DNA of 38,386 nt. It comes from a virus. How positions within the stretch are numbered: position 1 is the stretch's first letter; every line of letters starts with the position of its first letter. The notes beneath the pieces are model-generated. The model saw only the letters and a program-made list of their open reading frames with translations. It made no database searches and was not told the DNA's origin. Position numbers and translations under genes: made by a program. The stretch spans positions 1 through 38,386 of IMG/VR virus record IMGVR_UViG_3300046694_000162; one strand, given 5' to 3'. Below, in pieces: positions 24,258 to 30,638 of the stretch.

Positions 24258-24460
24258 GCCCAGTCGACGTCGGGGCGCAAGTCCTCGCAGCGAACGGCAC
24301 CGCGCGACTCCCTGTCGATATTGATGCAGAGGTGGGCGCCGAGCTGCTGCTTGGCGCTGATGGCCTTGCGCAGGTAGCGCTCCGTCGTACCGCATGCGGT
24401 GCAGAACGCGGTGCGCGCTGCTTTATCGAGGCCGTTCAAATATGCGAGTAATTTGTCCAT
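24197..24460 (-). CDS. Cro-like repressor (YdaS family)
   Basis: 87 residues. MDKLLAYLNGLDKAARTAFC and CGTTERYLRKAISAKQQLG form the helix-turn-helix of YdaS/Cro-type proteins; INIDRESRGAVRCEDLRPD is the conserved C-terminal stretch. It is the first gene of the leftward early operon and starts 11 bases from operator 24471-24486. It would bind the same operators as the divergent repressor and favour lytic growth. Length is normal for the family. Confidence 0.85.
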   Translation of the reverse strand: MDKLLAYLNGLDKAARTAFCTACGTTERYLRKAISAKQQLGAHLCINIDRESRGAVRCEDLRPDVDWAYLRGTAKLAPGEPARDADA

Positions 24461-24468
24461 GGGAAAGC

Positions 24469-24512
24469 ATATTACTAAACGGTAATGAGGTTGGTCAATA
24501 CCATTTGGTGAT
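24469..24512 (-). promoter_or_regulatory. leftward early promoter-operator module (PL-like)
   Basis: On the minus strand an operator (ATCACCAAATGGTATT, 24512-24497) overlaps the -35 box TTGACC; after 17-18 bases comes TAATAT within a second operator (ATTACCGTTTAGTAAT, 24486-24471). Both operators follow ATTAC-N6-GTAAT. The module matches the rightward one at 25357-25400 at about 37 of 44 positions. Confidence 0.8.
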
Positions 24513-24527
24513 TTACTCTTTAGTAAT
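24512..24527. promoter_or_regulatory. third operator in the cro-repressor gap
   Basis: TTTACTCTTTAGTAAT fits the dyad with one mismatch and lies 19 bases before the repressor start codon. It may let the repressor or Cro control repressor synthesis. Confidence 0.65.
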
Positions 24528-24546
24528 CGCCTAGGACAATCCGCCT

Positions 24547-25011
24547 ATGGAAATTCAAGACATACGACGCGCACGGCTAGCGCAGTTGATCCGAGAGCGA
24601 TACGACGGCTCTCAAGCGCGGTTCGTTGATGAAACCGGCGAGAACCAGGGCGAGGTTTCTGGACTGTTGCGCACCAAGTCGTTCGGCGAACGTAAGGCAC
24701 GCAAGCTCGAGGCGAAATGCCAAGTGCCGGCCGGATGGCTCGACATCGAGGACGAGGAAGCAGCCCGCAACGCATTGCGGACTGATAAGGAACCAGCAGC
24801 GCACTCGACACTTCGACCGCTGCGCCCTGAGCTTACTGTTGTGGAAAACGTCGAGCCTCAGAGAATGGCTCTTGTGTATGTGACGCAGCGGGAGCTCGAT
24901 CTGCTTACGTTCTACCGCAGGGCTTCGGATATGGGTAAGAGCCTGGTCGAAACCGCAGCCGAATCGGCGGCAGGCGAGGAATCAGCGACGGGCTCCGCTC
25001 ACCAGTCGTAG
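24547..25011 (+). CDS. phage repressor (XRE/CI-like) without peptidase domain
   Basis: 154 residues. Residues 1-60 (ARLAQLIRERYDGSQARFVD, GEVSGLLRTKSFGERKARKL) form a helix-turn-helix of the type found in betaproteobacterial CI repressors, and CQVPAGWLDIED is the conserved end of that domain. The remaining 90 residues do not contain the S24 Ser/Lys protease pattern seen in CI or LexA. It is divergent from cro, with three operators between. Without self-cleavage, induction would have to come from another protein. Regulation through the operator at 24512-24527 is likely. Confidence 0.82.
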   Translation: MEIQDIRRARLAQLIRERYDGSQARFVDETGENQGEVSGLLRTKSFGERKARKLEAKCQVPAGWLDIEDEEAARNALRTDKEPAAHSTLRPLRPELTVVENVEPQRMALVYVTQRELDLLTFYRRASDMGKSLVETAAESAAGEESATGSAHQS

Positions 25012-25134
25012 CAACGGCTGCGCCTGCGCAGGATGCCTCTTCGCCATCGCCTGCGCCAGCTTTAACATCTCCGCACGTGCCTCAGGGTTCATCGCCCTGA
25101 GCGCCTCCTTCATCTCTCTGAAATACTGTTCCAC
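24982..25134 (-). CDS. 50-codon SOS-linked small protein, candidate antirepressor
   Basis: Starts at GTG 25134 with GCGGGGTGAGA upstream and encodes 50 residues: a charged helix (YFREMKEALRAMNPEARAEM) followed by LKLAQAMAKRHPAQAQPLLR. The amphipathic, codon-regular sequence looks coding. It lies 75 bases downstream of a perfect LexA box on the same strand, and its end overlaps the end of the repressor gene by 30 bases. In several phages a small LexA-controlled protein inactivates a non-cleavable repressor; that role here is inference. An alternative is that the LexA box serves a short RNA. Confidence 0.5.
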   Translation of the reverse strand: MEQYFREMKEALRAMNPEARAEMLKLAQAMAKRHPAQAQPLLRLVSGARR

Positions 25135-25209
25135 TTCTCACCCCGCAAGCGGTCGCATCGGCCTTTGCGCACCGCAACTTTTCTGTACGAAATATCCTAC
25201 ACAAAAATA

Positions 25210-25225
25210 CTGTATAAATATACAG
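25210..25225. promoter_or_regulatory. LexA box beside the repressor gene
   Basis: CTGTATAAATATACAG is a perfect CTG-N10-CAG SOS box with an all A/T core. It is the exact reverse complement of the box before imuA at 31369-31384. Both flanks extend the match by ATA. Confidence 0.85.
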
Positions 25226-25305
25226 TCTTTTTGAGTTTGTTAGATTTCTCGTGTGTCGGCGTCCGTGCGGAGCACGATGCATATACGCAACGTACGTACG
25301 ATCCA

Positions 25306-25329
25306 GCCGGCTAACCGCCGGTTTTTTTT
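25306..25329 (+). terminator. rightward intrinsic terminator before the early promoter
   Basis: CCGGC and GCCGG pair around a five-base loop and are followed by eight T residues. It would end repressor transcripts, or a short LexA-controlled rightward RNA of about 100 bases starting near 25226, and insulates the early promoter downstream. Confidence 0.8.
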
Positions 25330-25356
25330 CGTCTGTTTTATGTCCACACGGTAATT

Positions 25357-25400
25357 ATTACCAAATGGTGTTGACGCCTATCATTACCGTTTAGTAATAT
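25357..25400 (+). promoter_or_regulatory. rightward early promoter-operator module (PR-like)
   Basis: Operator ATTACCAAATGGTGTT (25357-25372) overlaps the -35 box TTGACG (25371-25376); TAATAT (25395-25400, 18-base spacer) lies in operator ATTACCGTTTAGTAAT (25383-25398). The second operator is the exact inverted copy of 24471-24486. It drives the plus-strand early operon that starts at 25437. Confidence 0.82.
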
Positions 25401-25436
25401 CGACCCAGTTCCTCTTATTCCTGAAAGGATGCGTCG

Positions 25437-25580
25437 ATGTACTACTACTTGGTAACCCTGCGGAAGGCAGGCAAAGTCCTCCACTTTTTCCGCCCAGCCT
25501 TCACCTCGGCCTCGGCATACGACCTGGTTGCCGCCGAACAGGGTGACGACGTTTTCGGCATCACGGTTGTGCCAGCATGA
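25437..25580 (+). CDS. small hypothetical early protein
   Basis: 47 residues, first gene after the rightward early promoter. ATG 25437 has GAAAGGATG upstream, and the stop overlaps the next start (ATGA). The sequence begins MYYYLVTLRKAGKVLHFFRP and ends in a hydrophobic VFGITVVPA strand. Too short for family assignment; coding is supported by ribosome site, overlap and position. Confidence 0.65.
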   Translation: MYYYLVTLRKAGKVLHFFRPAFTSASAYDLVAAEQGDDVFGITVVPA

Positions 25581-25948
25581 ACCGTACGCCGACCTCTCGT
25601 GCCCGCACTACTGTGCCAGGCACTGGCGAACTGAGCCGCGCGCTCGAGGAAGCCCGGGACCGCGACACGCTGCACAAGTTCTGCAGTGCACACGTCTGCA
25701 CAGCCGACCAAGTATCGGAAGACGGCAAGCGGCTTCACCTGCCGCGCGTACTGCAGCTCATGCGTTCGCGCGGCTATCAGGTGTCCGATCCTGTCCGCGC
25801 ACCCCATCAGCCGAAGCGTGGCTTCACCGCGTGGATGGTCCACATCCGCGTTACCCGAGCCGAGTTCGACCTCGGTTTTTACACCCCCGATGCCGGCAAG
25901 CCCGGGCCTGTCAAGAAACCTCAACCTTCCAATCTGGAGCACGCATGA
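25577..25948 (+). CDS. hypothetical early protein
   Basis: 123 residues, overlapping both neighbours by four bases. Residues 45-75 (TADQVSEDGKRLHLPRVLQL, MRSRGYQVSDP) look like a helix-turn-helix variant, and the C-terminal WMVHIRVTRAEFDLGFYTPD is beta-rich. No named family is recognised. Residues 35-43 are encoded by a near copy of the GTGCAGACGTCTGCAC palindrome. Translational coupling suggests it acts with the ParB-like protein. Confidence 0.65.
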   Translation: MNRTPTSRARTTVPGTGELSRALEEARDRDTLHKFCSAHVCTADQVSEDGKRLHLPRVLQLMRSRGYQVSDPVRAPHQPKRGFTAWMVHIRVTRAEFDLGFYTPDAGKPGPVKKPQPSNLEHA

Positions 25949-27879
25949 CCACGACTGCACTCGCCACCACTAACCATTCGATCGCCGTCGACGAGCTTGC
26001 CAGCGATCAGGGGACTTACGGCCTGTATGAGATCGCCAAGCTGCGCGCATCGCCAGACAATCGAAAGCGCTTTAACGAGCAGGCCCTGCAGGAGCTGGCC
26101 GAGAGCATCAAGGCGATGGGCGTTGCACAGGCGATCCTGATCCGCCCGGTGACCCCGACCGCGGAAGCGCCGGCGGAATACGAGATCGTCGCTGGCGAAC
26201 GCCGGTTTCGCGCATCCAAACTCGCCGGCAAGACTCATATTCCAGCCCTGTGCCGCAAGCTCAGCGACCTGGACGCGGCAAAGATCCGGATCCTCGAAAA
26301 CCTGCAGCGCGAAGACCCGCACCCCATGGAGGAGGCGGAGGGCTATCAGCTGCTCATGCTGCAGCATGGCTTCACGGCTGACCAGGTAGCGTACGAAGTG
26401 AACAGAAGCCGGTCGTACATCTATGGCCGCCTCAAGTTGTGCGCGCTGGGCCTGGAAGTCCGCGAGCTGTTCCTGAACGACAAACTGTCGGCGTCGACGG
26501 CGCTGCTGATCGCACGCATCCCGGCCTGGAAGCTCCAAGCCAAGGCCGCGCGGGAAATCCTCAATCCGCCCTATAGCAGTGAGGCAATGTCATACCGCCA
26601 AGCGGTGACCCACATCCAGCAACGCTACATGCTGGACTTAGGCACGGCTGTGTTTTCGCTGACCGATGCAAAGCTGCTGGCTGCAGCTGGCGCCTGCACG
26701 AAGTGCCCGAAGCGCGCGGGCAACCAGCCCGAGGTATTCGAAGGAGTCAGTCCAGACCTTTGCACTGATCCCGACTGCTTTGCCGAAAAGAAGGCCGCGC
26801 ACTATAACGCCACAATCACGGCGGCGAACAAAAAGGGCATCCCGGTGCATGAGGCAGCCGAAGCGCATGCGATGGCAAGCAAGGCATGGAATCGCGATTC
26901 GGAATTCGTCCACGCCGACGTGCACCTGAGCTATTTTGAGCGTAACGCCCCGTCAACGAAAAACGCCGGCTACGTCAGGGACCACCTGGACAGCGAGACG
27001 CTTCCGCCAGTCGCGGCCTACGTCAAGAAAGGCGACGGTCACCTTATGGCGTACTACCGCCGCACCGATGTACAGCGCGCCCTCGAGGCTGCCGGTGCTT
27101 GCGAAACCGTCGAAGGGCATGCCGAGCGCATGCGCGCAATCGAGGCAGACCCGAGCCTGGCACCCGCAAAGACGAAGCAGCAAATCGACGAGGAGGCGCG
27201 CCGAGAAAAGCACCAGGCTGCGCAGGCTGCCGCCGAAAAAGAAAGCGCATACAGGCTCGCACTGTACAAGCAGCTCCGCCAGCGCGTGGGCGCCGCGGGC
27301 CTTAGCCTGCCGTCCATGCGCGAGTATGCAAAGGCCGTTCTCGAACAAGGCCACCTTGCCGAGTCCCTGCACGACCTCTATGAATGCGACGTCAGGACCG
27401 ACCTCGAGACGTTTATTGACACGGCCGACGCCGGCGCCCTGCAGCTGCTCCTCATCGACCTCATTCTTGGCCATGCGCTCGAGCTCACTTGGTACAACGT
27501 TGGCGATGCCGATCAGGATGCCGAGTTTGCACCCGTTGTCGCCATGGCCCGCCATGAAGGCATCGATGTCGAATCCGTGCGCGCTGAAATCTTTGTGCCG
27601 GCGCCAGAAGCAGCAGATCAGGCTGCGGCAGAGCAAGACGCCGGCAAAGTCCGCTATCGCAATCCGAATTCCCCCTCGCAGGCCTGGACTGGCCGCGGCA
27701 AACAGCCAAAGTGGGTCAGCGAATGGGTCCAGAGCGGCAAGTCACTAGACGCCCTGCTTGTCGACACGACGCCCGCAGCAAGCCTTCAGATCCAACCCGC
27801 CGGCGCCTGGCCCTTCCCGAAATCGAGCAGTGGCAGTCGCAACCAGGTTCAGCCTACTGCAGCGGAGGTCGCCTCGTGA
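25945..27879 (+). CDS. ParB-like protein with C-terminal H-NS-type DNA-binding motif
   Basis: 644 residues from ATG 25945. Residues 27-125 are a ParB N-terminal nuclease/CTPase-like domain with GERRFRA (84-90) and ENLQRED (118-124). Residues 130-165 form the ParB helix-turn-helix. Four cysteines (C251, C254, C273, C278) could bind zinc. Residues about 410-445 are charged coiled coil. Near the C-terminus (about 567-605) the motif RYRNPNSPSQAWTGRGKQP with W and a GKSL tail matches the H-NS core of Burkholderiales, which binds AT-rich minor groove. Likely a phage DNA organiser, silencer or plasmid-like partition factor; that is inference. It is the largest early gene. Confidence 0.82.
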   Translation: MTTTALATTNHSIAVDELASDQGTYGLYEIAKLRASPDNRKRFNEQALQELAESIKAMGVAQAILIRPVTPTAEAPAEYEIVAGERRFRASKLAGKTHIPALCRKLSDLDAAKIRILENLQREDPHPMEEAEGYQLLMLQHGFTADQVAYEVNRSRSYIYGRLKLCALGLEVRELFLNDKLSASTALLIARIPAWKLQAKAAREILNPPYSSEAMSYRQAVTHIQQRYMLDLGTAVFSLTDAKLLAAAGACTKCPKRAGNQPEVFEGVSPDLCTDPDCFAEKKAAHYNATITAANKKGIPVHEAAEAHAMASKAWNRDSEFVHADVHLSYFERNAPSTKNAGYVRDHLDSETLPPVAAYVKKGDGHLMAYYRRTDVQRALEAAGACETVEGHAERMRAIEADPSLAPAKTKQQIDEEARREKHQAAQAAAEKESAYRLALYKQLRQRVGAAGLSLPSMREYAKAVLEQGHLAESLHDLYECDVRTDLETFIDTADAGALQLLLIDLILGHALELTWYNVGDADQDAEFAPVVAMARHEGIDVESVRAEIFVPAPEAADQAAAEQDAGKVRYRNPNSPSQAWTGRGKQPKWVSEWVQSGKSLDALLVDTTPAASLQIQPAGAWPFPKSSSGSRNQVQPTAAEVAS

Positions 27880-28124
27880 AAGACCTCAGCAAAGACACGG
27901 TGAGCGTCATCGTCGGCGCGCTGGTTACAGTGCGCTCAGAGATCCAGCGATCGCTCGACGAAGCCATGCGCGTGGGCCACGTCGTGTTTCAAGCGACGCT
28001 CCAGCAAGAGCTGGACACGAACGCTGCCGCGGTTCGCGAGCTCAACCAGGAAGTAGCGCCCTGGCTTGAGTATCACCCGCAGCTGCGCGATGTATTCGAC
28101 AAGACCGGCACGGAGGTCGCATGA
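27876..28124 (+). CDS. small helical early protein
   Basis: 82 residues from GTG 27876, which overlaps the ParB-like stop by four bases (GTGA). The sequence KDLSKDTVSVIVGALVTVRS, then EIQRSLDEAM is mostly alpha-helical, with a second helix QQELDTNAAAVRELNQEV. No known family. The overlap on both sides supports expression and perhaps a shared complex. Confidence 0.65.
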   Translation: MKDLSKDTVSVIVGALVTVRSEIQRSLDEAMRVGHVVFQATLQQELDTNAAAVRELNQEVAPWLEYHPQLRDVFDKTGTEVA

Positions 28125-28696
28125 AGGCCCACGACCAATGCTGCAGCCAGGATTGCGCCCAAGGCCGCACGTGCCCGCGCCGAGCCGAGCGCAGAATCTC
28201 GTCTTCTGTGCTTCGACGCTTCTTTGGATGGCTGATAGCCGAAAGGCGCAAAGCGTTCGATCGGCGGGCCCGTGTGGATATGGGTGGCCTGCGCAACATC
28301 CAATCTAGGTGCGTAACCTCGGCCGCGGCACGCGATGTGCTAGCCGAGCGCTGGCGCCAGATCGCTGAGGAAGGGCACCACCCGGAACATGACGACGCAC
28401 ATCCGAACGGTGAGATTGCGGCCTACGCTGCCTTCTACGCCATGCCGCCGGCTGCACGCGAATGGCCCGCAACGGAAACCGGTTACGGCGAAACATGGGG
28501 CGAGGCGATAGTGCCTGCCGACTGGAGCGTCCCGAAGGTGGGAGACCGCCGTGGCGAACTGGTGAAGGCCGGTGCACTAATCCTGGCCGAGATTGAGCGA
28601 TTGGACCGTGCCGCCCTGCCTGGATCGTCGCCCGCCCCGGAAAGCGCCGGAGGAAATAGCGTGATTTTTCACGAAAATTCCTTGAGCGAGAAATGA
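28121..28696 (+). CDS. phage early protein with Cys-rich start and EHDD domain
   Basis: 191 residues. The start HDQCCSQDCAQGRTCPRR resembles a small Cys-rich phage peptide often found alone. Residues 67-150 (AARDVLAERWRQIAEEGHHP, EHDDAHPNGEIAAYAAFYAM) match a common phage domain of unknown role, usually 'DVLAER.RQI..EGW.PEHDD'. So the gene looks like a fusion of two known small phage modules. It overlaps both neighbours by four bases. Function unknown. Confidence 0.7.
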   Translation: MKAHDQCCSQDCAQGRTCPRRAERRISSSVLRRFFGWLIAERRKAFDRRARVDMGGLRNIQSRCVTSAAARDVLAERWRQIAEEGHHPEHDDAHPNGEIAAYAAFYAMPPAAREWPATETGYGETWGEAIVPADWSVPKVGDRRGELVKAGALILAEIERLDRAALPGSSPAPESAGGNSVIFHENSLSEK

Positions 28697-29055
28697 CTAT
28701 GGAGACGGTTGACGTTGCGACCAGTAAGCCGAGTCCGAAGAAGAAACGGGGGCGCCCCTCGACCGGCAAGGCTTTGAGTGCATCCGAGCGACAGGCCCGG
28801 CGACGCGAAAAATTGAAGGCGGAAGGCAAGGCACTGCTTCCGCCGGCAGTGGTGTCGCAAGAAGTCGAGCAGGCACTCGCAAAATTTATTCAGTTTAAGG
28901 ACATGACGCTCGGCGATGCGCTGGATCGCATTTGCCGTGACCGGCTGCTGAGAAAGCGCTCAGGAAGACGAAAGAAGCAAACCCATGCGGGGGCGAGCGC
29001 CTCGGGCGACCTGCAGGGGAAGCAGACCGACACGAACAGGATTGAGTTGAGGTAA
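28693..29055 (+). CDS. AT-hook DNA-binding protein
   Basis: 120 residues. KKKRGRPSTGK at residues 16-26 is a clear AT-hook (core RGRP), followed by basic SASERQARRREKLKAEG and a helical part (FIQFKDMTLGDALDRICRD). It would bind AT-rich DNA. Lying between the H-NS-like early protein and the excisionase-like gene, it may act as an accessory factor in nucleoid organisation or excision. The C-terminal 25 residues are polar and disordered. Confidence 0.7.
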   Translation: MTMETVDVATSKPSPKKKRGRPSTGKALSASERQARRREKLKAEGKALLPPAVVSQEVEQALAKFIQFKDMTLGDALDRICRDRLLRKRSGRRKKQTHAGASASGDLQGKQTDTNRIELR

Positions 29056-29058
29056 GTT

Positions 29059-29289
29059 GTGGATATCCCCGATACCTTTCTAGATAAAGACGATATGCGC
29101 AAGCTTACGGGCTTCGCTCATCGTCTCCCCCAAATAGCAGCACTAAAACGTATGGGCGTCCCCTTCTTCGTTAATGGAAGAGGATGGGCTATAGTTGCCC
29201 GAGCCGCAGTCGAAGGCCGTCTCCCGGCCGCTGCCGCGACGCCTGAGCCTAAAACTCCATGGGTACCCCGAGTATTGAAAGTAGCTTGA
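29059..29289 (+). CDS. DUF4224 protein, excisionase-like
   Basis: 76 residues from GTG 29059. FLDKDDMRKLTGFAHRLPQI, AALKRMGVPFFVNGRG, and a final WAIVARAA strand match DUF4224, a winged-helix family found next to phage integrases. Such proteins probably bend attP and promote excision, like Xis. It ends one base before the integrase start. Confidence 0.8.
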   Translation: MDIPDTFLDKDDMRKLTGFAHRLPQIAALKRMGVPFFVNGRGWAIVARAAVEGRLPAAAATPEPKTPWVPRVLKVA

Positions 29290-29290
29290 G

Positions 29291-30400
29291 ATGGGCCGTA
29301 AACCAACCAGAAACCTAAATCTTCCGCAGGGTATGCGTGCCAGGCATCGCGGCAAGTCTGGCACCTATTACACGGTCGAGGTGATCGGCGCGGACGGCAA
29401 GCGCAGCGAGAAGTCGGTTGGTAAGGACTACACCCAAGCGGTGATCGAGTGGGCAAAGCTCAATGGTACGCCCACCGTCGGCAAGGTCGTCCACTTCCGC
29501 CAGGCCGCCGAGCGGTATATGCGAGAGGTCCTCCCTAGCAAGGCACCGCGTACCCAAGAGGACAACCTCGACGAGCTCGCAATGCTCTACAAGTTCTTCG
29601 ACGATCCCCCTGCAGTGCTTGACGACATCGAGCCGGTCCACATCCGGCAGTTCCTGGATTGGCGTGTCCAGTGGACAATCGAAAAGCGGAAGGCAGAAAA
29701 CAAAAAGCGGGTAGCAGCAGGCAAAGAGCCTCTTGATGTTCCCAAGAACCTCGGGCACGTGCGCGCGAATCGGGAAAAGGCCCTTTTCTCACACATCTGG
29801 AACTTCGCTCGAGAGAAGGGACTGACTAGGCTGACCAATCCCTGCGCTGGCATCAAAGGCTATGAAGAAGTGGCGCGCGGCGTGTACGTCGAGGATGAGA
29901 TTTACAACCTGGTGTGGACATGCGCCGGCCAGAAACTTCGGAATGCAATGGACCTGACGTACTTGATGGGGCAACGCAAGGCGGACGCGCTCAAGGTCAG
30001 CCTAACGGATCTCAAGGACGGAGCCGTGTGGGTCCAGCAGAACAAGACAGGCGCCAAGCTGCGCATCGCTATCGAGGGCGAGCTCGAGATCGTCATCGAC
30101 CGCATTCTTGCCGAGAACAAGGCCGAGAAGGTAACGAGCCTCAAACTAGTACCGATGAGCGAAGGCGAGTTCCGATATGCGTTCGACCAAGCTCGCGATA
30201 AGGCAGTCGCAATGCGGCCGGACCTTGAGAAGGAAATTCGTGAGTTCCAGTTCCGCGATCTGCGCGCGAAAGCTGGTACCGATAAGGAAGAAAAGGAAGG
30301 CATGGGAGCTGCAAAAGACCAGCTCGGCCACGCGTCCGAGACGATGACACGGACCTATGTCCGGCATCGGAAGGGCAAGCTGGTAACGCCCACAAGATGA
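29291..30400 (+). CDS. int: tyrosine integrase
   Basis: 369 residues. An arm-binding N-terminal domain (1-60) and core-binding domain precede the catalytic domain with R229 (GQRKADAL), K252, R325 in FRDLRAKAG, H347 (LGHASE) and Y356 (TMTRTYVR). The usual box II histidine (HxxR) is replaced by R322, as in a known subgroup of phage integrases. It stops at the first of several TTTTGCGGAAAA repeats, 70 bases from the tRNA-derived attP core, so it most likely integrates into a CAU-anticodon tRNA gene. Early-promoter transcription extends to here. Confidence 0.95.
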   Translation: MGRKPTRNLNLPQGMRARHRGKSGTYYTVEVIGADGKRSEKSVGKDYTQAVIEWAKLNGTPTVGKVVHFRQAAERYMREVLPSKAPRTQEDNLDELAMLYKFFDDPPAVLDDIEPVHIRQFLDWRVQWTIEKRKAENKKRVAAGKEPLDVPKNLGHVRANREKALFSHIWNFAREKGLTRLTNPCAGIKGYEEVARGVYVEDEIYNLVWTCAGQKLRNAMDLTYLMGQRKADALKVSLTDLKDGAVWVQQNKTGAKLRIAIEGELEIVIDRILAENKAEKVTSLKLVPMSEGEFRYAFDQARDKAVAMRPDLEKEIREFQFRDLRAKAGTDKEEKEGMGAAKDQLGHASETMTRTYVRHRKGKLVTPTR

Positions 30401-30412
30401 TTTTGCGGAAAA
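30401..30412 (+). repeat. integrase arm-type site 1, TTTTGCGGAAAA
   Basis: First of three identical 12-mers. It begins directly after the integrase stop codon. Confidence 0.7.
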
Positions 30413-30419
30413 CGCCATT

Positions 30420-30431
30420 TTTTGCGGAAAA
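30420..30431 (+). repeat. integrase arm-type site 2, TTTTGCGGAAAA
   Basis: Identical and direct, 19 bases after site 1, on the integrase side of the core. Confidence 0.7.
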
Positions 30432-30470
30432 GCTTGAAGCGCAAAAAATGGCGTAAGTCCTTGATTTAAT

Positions 30471-30520
30471 TGGTAGGCCTCCCCGGAGTCGAACCGGGCA
30501 CCAACGGATTATGAGTCTGC
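30471..30520 (-). other. attP core: 3' part of a CAU-anticodon tRNA
   Basis: Read on the minus strand the segment has an anticodon loop CTCATAA, a variable region, a complete T arm (CCCGG TTCGACT CCGGG), the 3' acceptor strand and encoded CCA. The D arm and 5' acceptor are missing, so it is not a tRNA gene. Integration at this point would restore the host gene. The tRNA is Met or lysidine-type Ile2; the sequence around the loop looks more like Ile2. Confidence 0.85.
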
Positions 30521-30560
30521 TGATAATTCCTTAAAAATCAATGACTTAATCAGTTTTTCG

Positions 30561-30569
30561 TTCCGCAAA
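30561..30569 (-). repeat. inverted arm-type half site, TTCCGCAAA
   Basis: Nine bases that read TTTGCGGAA on the minus strand, matching the arm-site core in inverted orientation, on the far side of attP. Confidence 0.5.
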
Positions 30570-30619
30570 TTCTCGATTTTTCGGTAGATTTCTCCGGGCT
30601 TACAATCTTTTCTGCCCCG

Positions 30620-30631
30620 TTTTGCGGAAAA
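30620..30631 (+). repeat. integrase arm-type site 3, TTTTGCGGAAAA
   Basis: Third identical 12-mer, 100 bases beyond the core and just before the end of imuA. Sites on both sides of the core give the P/P' arrangement of a directional integrase. Confidence 0.7.
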
Positions 30632-30638
30632 GATTTTA

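Noticed and set aside
25082-25282. 66-codon minus-strand frame across the LexA box
   Set aside because: It would begin upstream of the LexA-controlled start region, has a low-quality basic translation and overlaps the better supported 24982-25134 frame.
30471-30545. Complete tRNA gene
   Set aside because: Only the anticodon-loop to CCA part is present; the D arm and 5' acceptor strand are missing and one anticodon-stem pair is mismatched, so it is the attP core.
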